NCBI GenBank assembly: GCA_904419295.1 | Contig: CAJFRA010000001.1 | Coordinates: 62,001 to 126,000, forward strand | Length of the DNA stretch: 64,000 bases | Reading direction: 5' to 3' | Source of the DNA: Candidatus Pseudobutyricicoccus lothianensis | Lineage (GTDB): Bacteria; Bacillota; Clostridia; Oscillospirales; Butyricicoccaceae | Shown here: positions 61,268 through 64,000 of the stretch, piece by piece | Layout of the letters: each line of letters starts with the position of its first letter | Position numbering within the stretch: the first letter of the stretch is position 1 | Position numbers and translations under genes: made by a program | The notes under the pieces: model-generated | Told to the model about the DNA's origin: nothing | The model's database searches: none | The model's input: the letters and a program-made list of their open reading frames with translations, nothing else

Positions 61268-62131
61268 GTGGAAAAGCTCCGTTCACTCCGCGATGCGGTG
61301 GGTTATATCCTGCTGTTTGTGGCGGTACAGTATTTGTGTTCTCTGGTGGCATCCTATGGGGTGCTGGCCTATTTTTACCGGATGGACCCGGGAGCCAGCG
61401 CCGAAGAGTATGTGGCCTTTGCCCAAGCTTTTGACAGCCGTTACGGCACGGCTCTGCTCAGCCTGAGCGAAGTGATCACGCTGGCGGCCGTCTGGGCCAT
61501 GGGTCGGGCCAGAGGCCTGGGGTTTGGCGCCATGATCGGCAGGGGCAGAGGGATCTCCCAAAGTCTTGTGCCCTGGCTGCTGCTGGCCGGTTTGTGCGGC
61601 AATGTATTCGTCTCCGGCGCTATGGACCTGCTGCCCTTCTCCCAAGCCTTGCAGGATTCGTACCAACAGGCTTCCAGCGCCCTGGATTCCTCCTGGATGC
61701 TGATGAACGTGCTGTCGGTGGCCGTGCTGGCGCCCATCACAGAGGAAGTGGTGTTCCGGGGGCTGGCCCTTTCCCGCCTGCGCCAGGCCATGCCCGCTTG
61801 GCTGGCGGTGCTGGCCCAGGGGCTGGTGTTCGGGCTGATCCATGGCCAGCTGCTCTGGATGCTCTACGCCGTGGTGTTCGGCGTGGTGCTGGGCTGGGTG
61901 CGGGTCAAAACAGGCAGCTTGGGGGCGGCCATCCTGCTGCATGTGGGGTTCAACGTATCCTCCTTTTTTGCCGGGTTGTTTTACATCCTGGCGCCCCAAA
62001 ACCTGTGGGGCGAACTGTTCGTGTGCCTGTTGGGGGGCGTTGGGCTGGTGGCCTGCCTGTTCCAGGTGGCCAGGCAGAGCAGGGGGAGCAGTCTCCCACT
62101 TTTGCCCGGCGAGGGGGAAGAACAGGCCTAG
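61268..62131 (+). CDS. CPBP family intramembrane protease
   Basis: The 287-residue membrane protein has about eight helices. The family motifs are ITEEVVFRGLALSRLR (EExxxR), FGLIHGQL and LHVGFNV, which hold the catalytic Glu and His residues inside the membrane. Such proteases process prenylated or other membrane peptides and sometimes give bacteriocin immunity. GAGGAGGAA precedes the GTG at 61268; the longer frame includes the glyA hairpin. It has no coupled partner. Confidence 0.88.
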   Translation: MEKLRSLRDAVGYILLFVAVQYLCSLVASYGVLAYFYRMDPGASAEEYVAFAQAFDSRYGTALLSLSEVITLAAVWAMGRARGLGFGAMIGRGRGISQSLVPWLLLAGLCGNVFVSGAMDLLPFSQALQDSYQQASSALDSSWMLMNVLSVAVLAPITEEVVFRGLALSRLRQAMPAWLAVLAQGLVFGLIHGQLLWMLYAVVFGVVLGWVRVKTGSLGAAILLHVGFNVSSFFAGLFYILAPQNLWGELFVCLLGGVGLVACLFQVARQSRGSSLPLLPGEGEEQA

Positions 62132-62269
62132 AGTGTCACCGCCCTGAGCCACCGGGCTTTGGTGCCCAAAGTTTTATGCAGATTTCACCTTGTTCCACAG
62201 CGGGAAATAGGGTAGAATAGGGTCGTATAGATTGGATAGAGAGGACTGTCGATTATCCGAGTACAGATT

Positions 62270-62980
62270 ATGGCTGTGGCCTTTGATAACGTGACCATGG
62301 ATGAGGCGGTGGCCCAGGCGGTGGAGAACCTGCAGAGCAAGCGGCGCTGCATGGTGGTCACCCCCAACGCCGAGATCGCCCAATCCTGTGTGACCGATGA
62401 CCGCCTGCGGGAGATCGTCCGCAAGGCGGGCCTTGTGCTGCCCGACGGCATCGGCGTCATCTATGCGTCCCGCATTTTGAAAAAACCGCTGAAGCAGCGG
62501 GTGCCCGGCGTGGAATTTGGCGAAAATTTGGTTTCTGCCCTGCGGGATACCGGAAAGACGATATTCTTTTTAGGGGGCAAGCCCGGCGTGGCCGAGGAAG
62601 CAGCCCACCGCCTGCAAGTCAAATACCCGGGGCTGAAAGTAGCCGGCACCAAAGACGGTTACTTCCAGCGGGAAGAGGAGGCGGTGGAAGCCGTGCAGCA
62701 GGCAAAGCCCGATGTGTTGTTCGTCTGCCTGGGTTCCCCCAAACAGGAGTATTTTATGGCCGACCACTTTGATCAACTGGGGGCCACGCTGATGGTGGGC
62801 CTGGGAGGCTCGCTGGATGTTTACGCCGGCAAAGTGGAGCGGGCGCCAGCCCTGTTCCGCAAATTGGGCCTGGAGTGGTTTTACCGCCTGCTGCGGCAGC
62901 CCAGCCGCTTGGGACGCATGATGAAGCTGCCCCAGTATTTGTGGCAGTCCATCCGCTGGCGGATGAAAGGGGAAAAATAA
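62270..62980 (+). CDS. WecG/TagA/CpsF family glycosyltransferase
   Basis: The 236-residue glycosyltransferase (GT26) adds N-acetylmannosamine or a related sugar to a lipid-linked acceptor in wall-polymer synthesis. Family motifs are MVVTPNAEIAQSC, LVLPDGIGVIYASR and VCLGSPKQEYFM, with VGLGGSLDVYAGKVERAP near the end. GAGAGG lies about 30 nt before the ATG at 62270, so the exact start is uncertain. SLH proteins in this genome need pyruvylated wall polymer, so this gene could help make their anchor; that link is inferred. It abuts thyX. Confidence 0.9.
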   Translation: MAVAFDNVTMDEAVAQAVENLQSKRRCMVVTPNAEIAQSCVTDDRLREIVRKAGLVLPDGIGVIYASRILKKPLKQRVPGVEFGENLVSALRDTGKTIFFLGGKPGVAEEAAHRLQVKYPGLKVAGTKDGYFQREEEAVEAVQQAKPDVLFVCLGSPKQEYFMADHFDQLGATLMVGLGGSLDVYAGKVERAPALFRKLGLEWFYRLLRQPSRLGRMMKLPQYLWQSIRWRMKGEK

Positions 62981-62982
62981 CG

Positions 62983-63738
62983 ATGCCAACTGTCACATTG
63001 CTGAGCCATACGCCGGAGCCGGAACGCCTGGTGGCCGCTGCTGCCCGGATGTGCTATTCAGCGGCGGACGCCGCCACCATCTGGGATGGGCTGACGGAGG
63101 AAAAGACCGCCGGCTTTTTGGACATGCTCACCGAGATCGGCCACGAGAGCCCGGTGGAGCACGCCTCTTTTACCTTTGCCATCGAAGGGGTATCCCGGTC
63201 GCTGCTGGCCCAGATCACCCGGCACCGCATTGCCTCCTTCAGCGTGCAATCCCAGCGCTATGTGCGGGAAAAGGCCTTTGAATATGTGCTGCCGCCTGAG
63301 ATCGCCGCAGTGCCCCAGGCCAAAGCGCTGTTTGAGCAGCAGATGGAGCGGGACCAGCAGGCCTATGACCAGCTGACGGAGATCTTATCCGCCCGCCACC
63401 AAGAGGCCTTGGAGCAACAGGGGATGCCCCCCGAAGAAGCGGCCAAAGCCGCCCGGAAAAAGGCCATTGAAGACGCCCGCTTTGTGTTGCCCAACGCCTG
63501 CTGCACCAAGATGGTGATGACCATGAACGTGCGGTCTTTGTACAATTTCTTCCGCCTGCGCTGCTGCAACCGGGCCCAGTGGGAGATCCGGGAGGTGGCC
63601 CGGCAGATGCTGCTGGAATGCCGCAAAGCGGCGCCTCACCTGTTTGCCAAAGCGGGCCCTGCCTGCCTGTATGGCCCCTGTTCCGAGGGGAAGATGTGCT
63701 GCGGGCAGATGGAAGAAGTCCGCCGTCTCTACCGGTGA
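62983..63738 (+). CDS. thyX: Flavin-dependent thymidylate synthase
   Basis: ThyX makes dTMP from dUMP using FAD, NADPH and methylene-tetrahydrofolate. The 251-residue protein carries the signature RHRIASFSVQSQRY and the helical insert with ARHQEALEQQGMPPEEAA. CCGACSEG-like positions near the C-terminus read CLYGPCSEGKMCCG. It starts 2 nt after the glycosyltransferase stop and is followed by the thymidylate kinase gene, so dTMP synthesis and phosphorylation are linked. Confidence 0.95.
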   Translation: MPTVTLLSHTPEPERLVAAAARMCYSAADAATIWDGLTEEKTAGFLDMLTEIGHESPVEHASFTFAIEGVSRSLLAQITRHRIASFSVQSQRYVREKAFEYVLPPEIAAVPQAKALFEQQMERDQQAYDQLTEILSARHQEALEQQGMPPEEAAKAARKKAIEDARFVLPNACCTKMVMTMNVRSLYNFFRLRCCNRAQWEIREVARQMLLECRKAAPHLFAKAGPACLYGPCSEGKMCCGQMEEVRRLYR

Positions 63739-63743
63739 GCGCC

Positions 63744-64000
63744 ATGGCGGGAGAATTGATCGTGATCGAGGGCACCGACGGCTCGGGCAAATCCACCCAG
63801 TTCGCCCGGCTGTGCCAGCGGCTGGAACAGGAAGGGGTGGACTTCCGCAAAGAAGTGTTCCCCCGGTATGGGCAGCCTTCGGCGGCGTTGCTGGAAATGT
63901 ATTTGTCCGGCCAGTTTGGCAGCCACCCCCAGGATGTGAACCCTTATGCAGCATCCGCTTTCTTTGCCGTGGACCGCTATGCCTCGTATAAAACCGGGTG
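63744..64000 (+). CDS. tmk: Thymidylate kinase, 5' part
   Basis: The frame opens MAGELIVIEGTDGSGKSTQF, with the P-loop EGTDGSGKST, and continues FRKEVFPRYGQP and AASAFFAVDRYASYK, matching the dTMP-binding region including the DRY motif. It phosphorylates dTMP to dTDP. The gene runs off the window. It starts 5 nt after thyX; there is no strong ribosome site, so translational coupling is likely. Confidence 0.93.
   Translation, partial: MAGELIVIEGTDGSGKSTQFARLCQRLEQEGVDFRKEVFPRYGQPSAALLEMYLSGQFGSHPQDVNPYAASAFFAVDRYASYKTG

Overview
The window is GC-rich DNA from a spore-forming Gram-positive anaerobe, most likely a gut Clostridia of the Oscillospirales. The evidence is the sporulation pair gpr-spoIIP, Mini-RNase III, a YitT membrane protein, DUF4317 and DUF6514 family genes, a pantothenate ECF transporter, and secreted proteins carrying SLH cell-wall anchors. 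No rRNA gene is present, so the lineage is inferred from gene content only.

Layout. 0-9 kb: tRNA-Ala(CGC), a GNAT acetyltransferase, a large Mrr-nuclease/STAND-NTPase fusion that looks like a single-gene phage defence system, and metabolic genes (aldo/keto reductase, flavodoxin, HMA protein, DUF4317). 7.7-13.3 kb: an operon of XRE regulator, membrane protein and SLH surface protein. 13.4-17.8 kb: a two-component system divergent from a bacitracin/lantibiotic-type ABC exporter, with phased GTAAGG half-sites before the transporter. 17.9-21.6 kb: a tyrosine recombinase followed by an invertible promoter and three envelope genes. 21.7-27.4 kb: spoIIP, gpr, rpsT, thioredoxin, mrnC, yitT and a superoxide dismutase operon. 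27.6-43.6 kb: a podovirus-type packaging and virion cluster cut in two by host genes (tspO, coaX-like, yrvL-like, panT, rsmF). 43.5-44.0 kb: a 181-bp tandem repeat made from the portal gene end. 44.2-52.3 kb: an ANT(6)-type gene, a second recombinase with a second invertible promoter, a 1605-residue vWA/SLH surface protein, and a third recombinase that has lost catalytic residues. 52.4-64.0 kb: a frameshifted ferredoxin/F420-hydrogenase-beta-like gene, MATE exporter, GNAT, small conserved genes, nth, glyA, CPBP protease, a TagA-type glycosyltransferase, thyX and the start of tmk.

The strongest discovery is a pair of DNA switches with the same design. In each, a roughly 280-residue tyrosine recombinase is followed by a short segment bounded by perfect inverted repeats (22 bp at 18795/19002; 20 bp at 46131/46394). 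Each segment holds one well-formed sigma-A promoter and one terminator, and an envelope operon lies just outside. As assembled, switch 1 points at its operon (ON) and switch 2 points back at its recombinase (OFF). The repeat sequences differ, so each recombinase probably has its own site. Promoter inversion by tyrosine recombinases is known in other bacteria; these two modules and their targets are what seem new.

The second major feature is the phage-derived cluster. It has terminase, scaffold, coat, connector, stabilisation-like, fibre, ejection-like and portal genes. No integrase, repressor, replication or lysis gene was recognised. Host genes are interleaved, and a conserved 30-bp motif lies upstream of a gene in each half. 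Domestication, for example as a gene-transfer-agent-like particle, is a reasonable inference but unproven.
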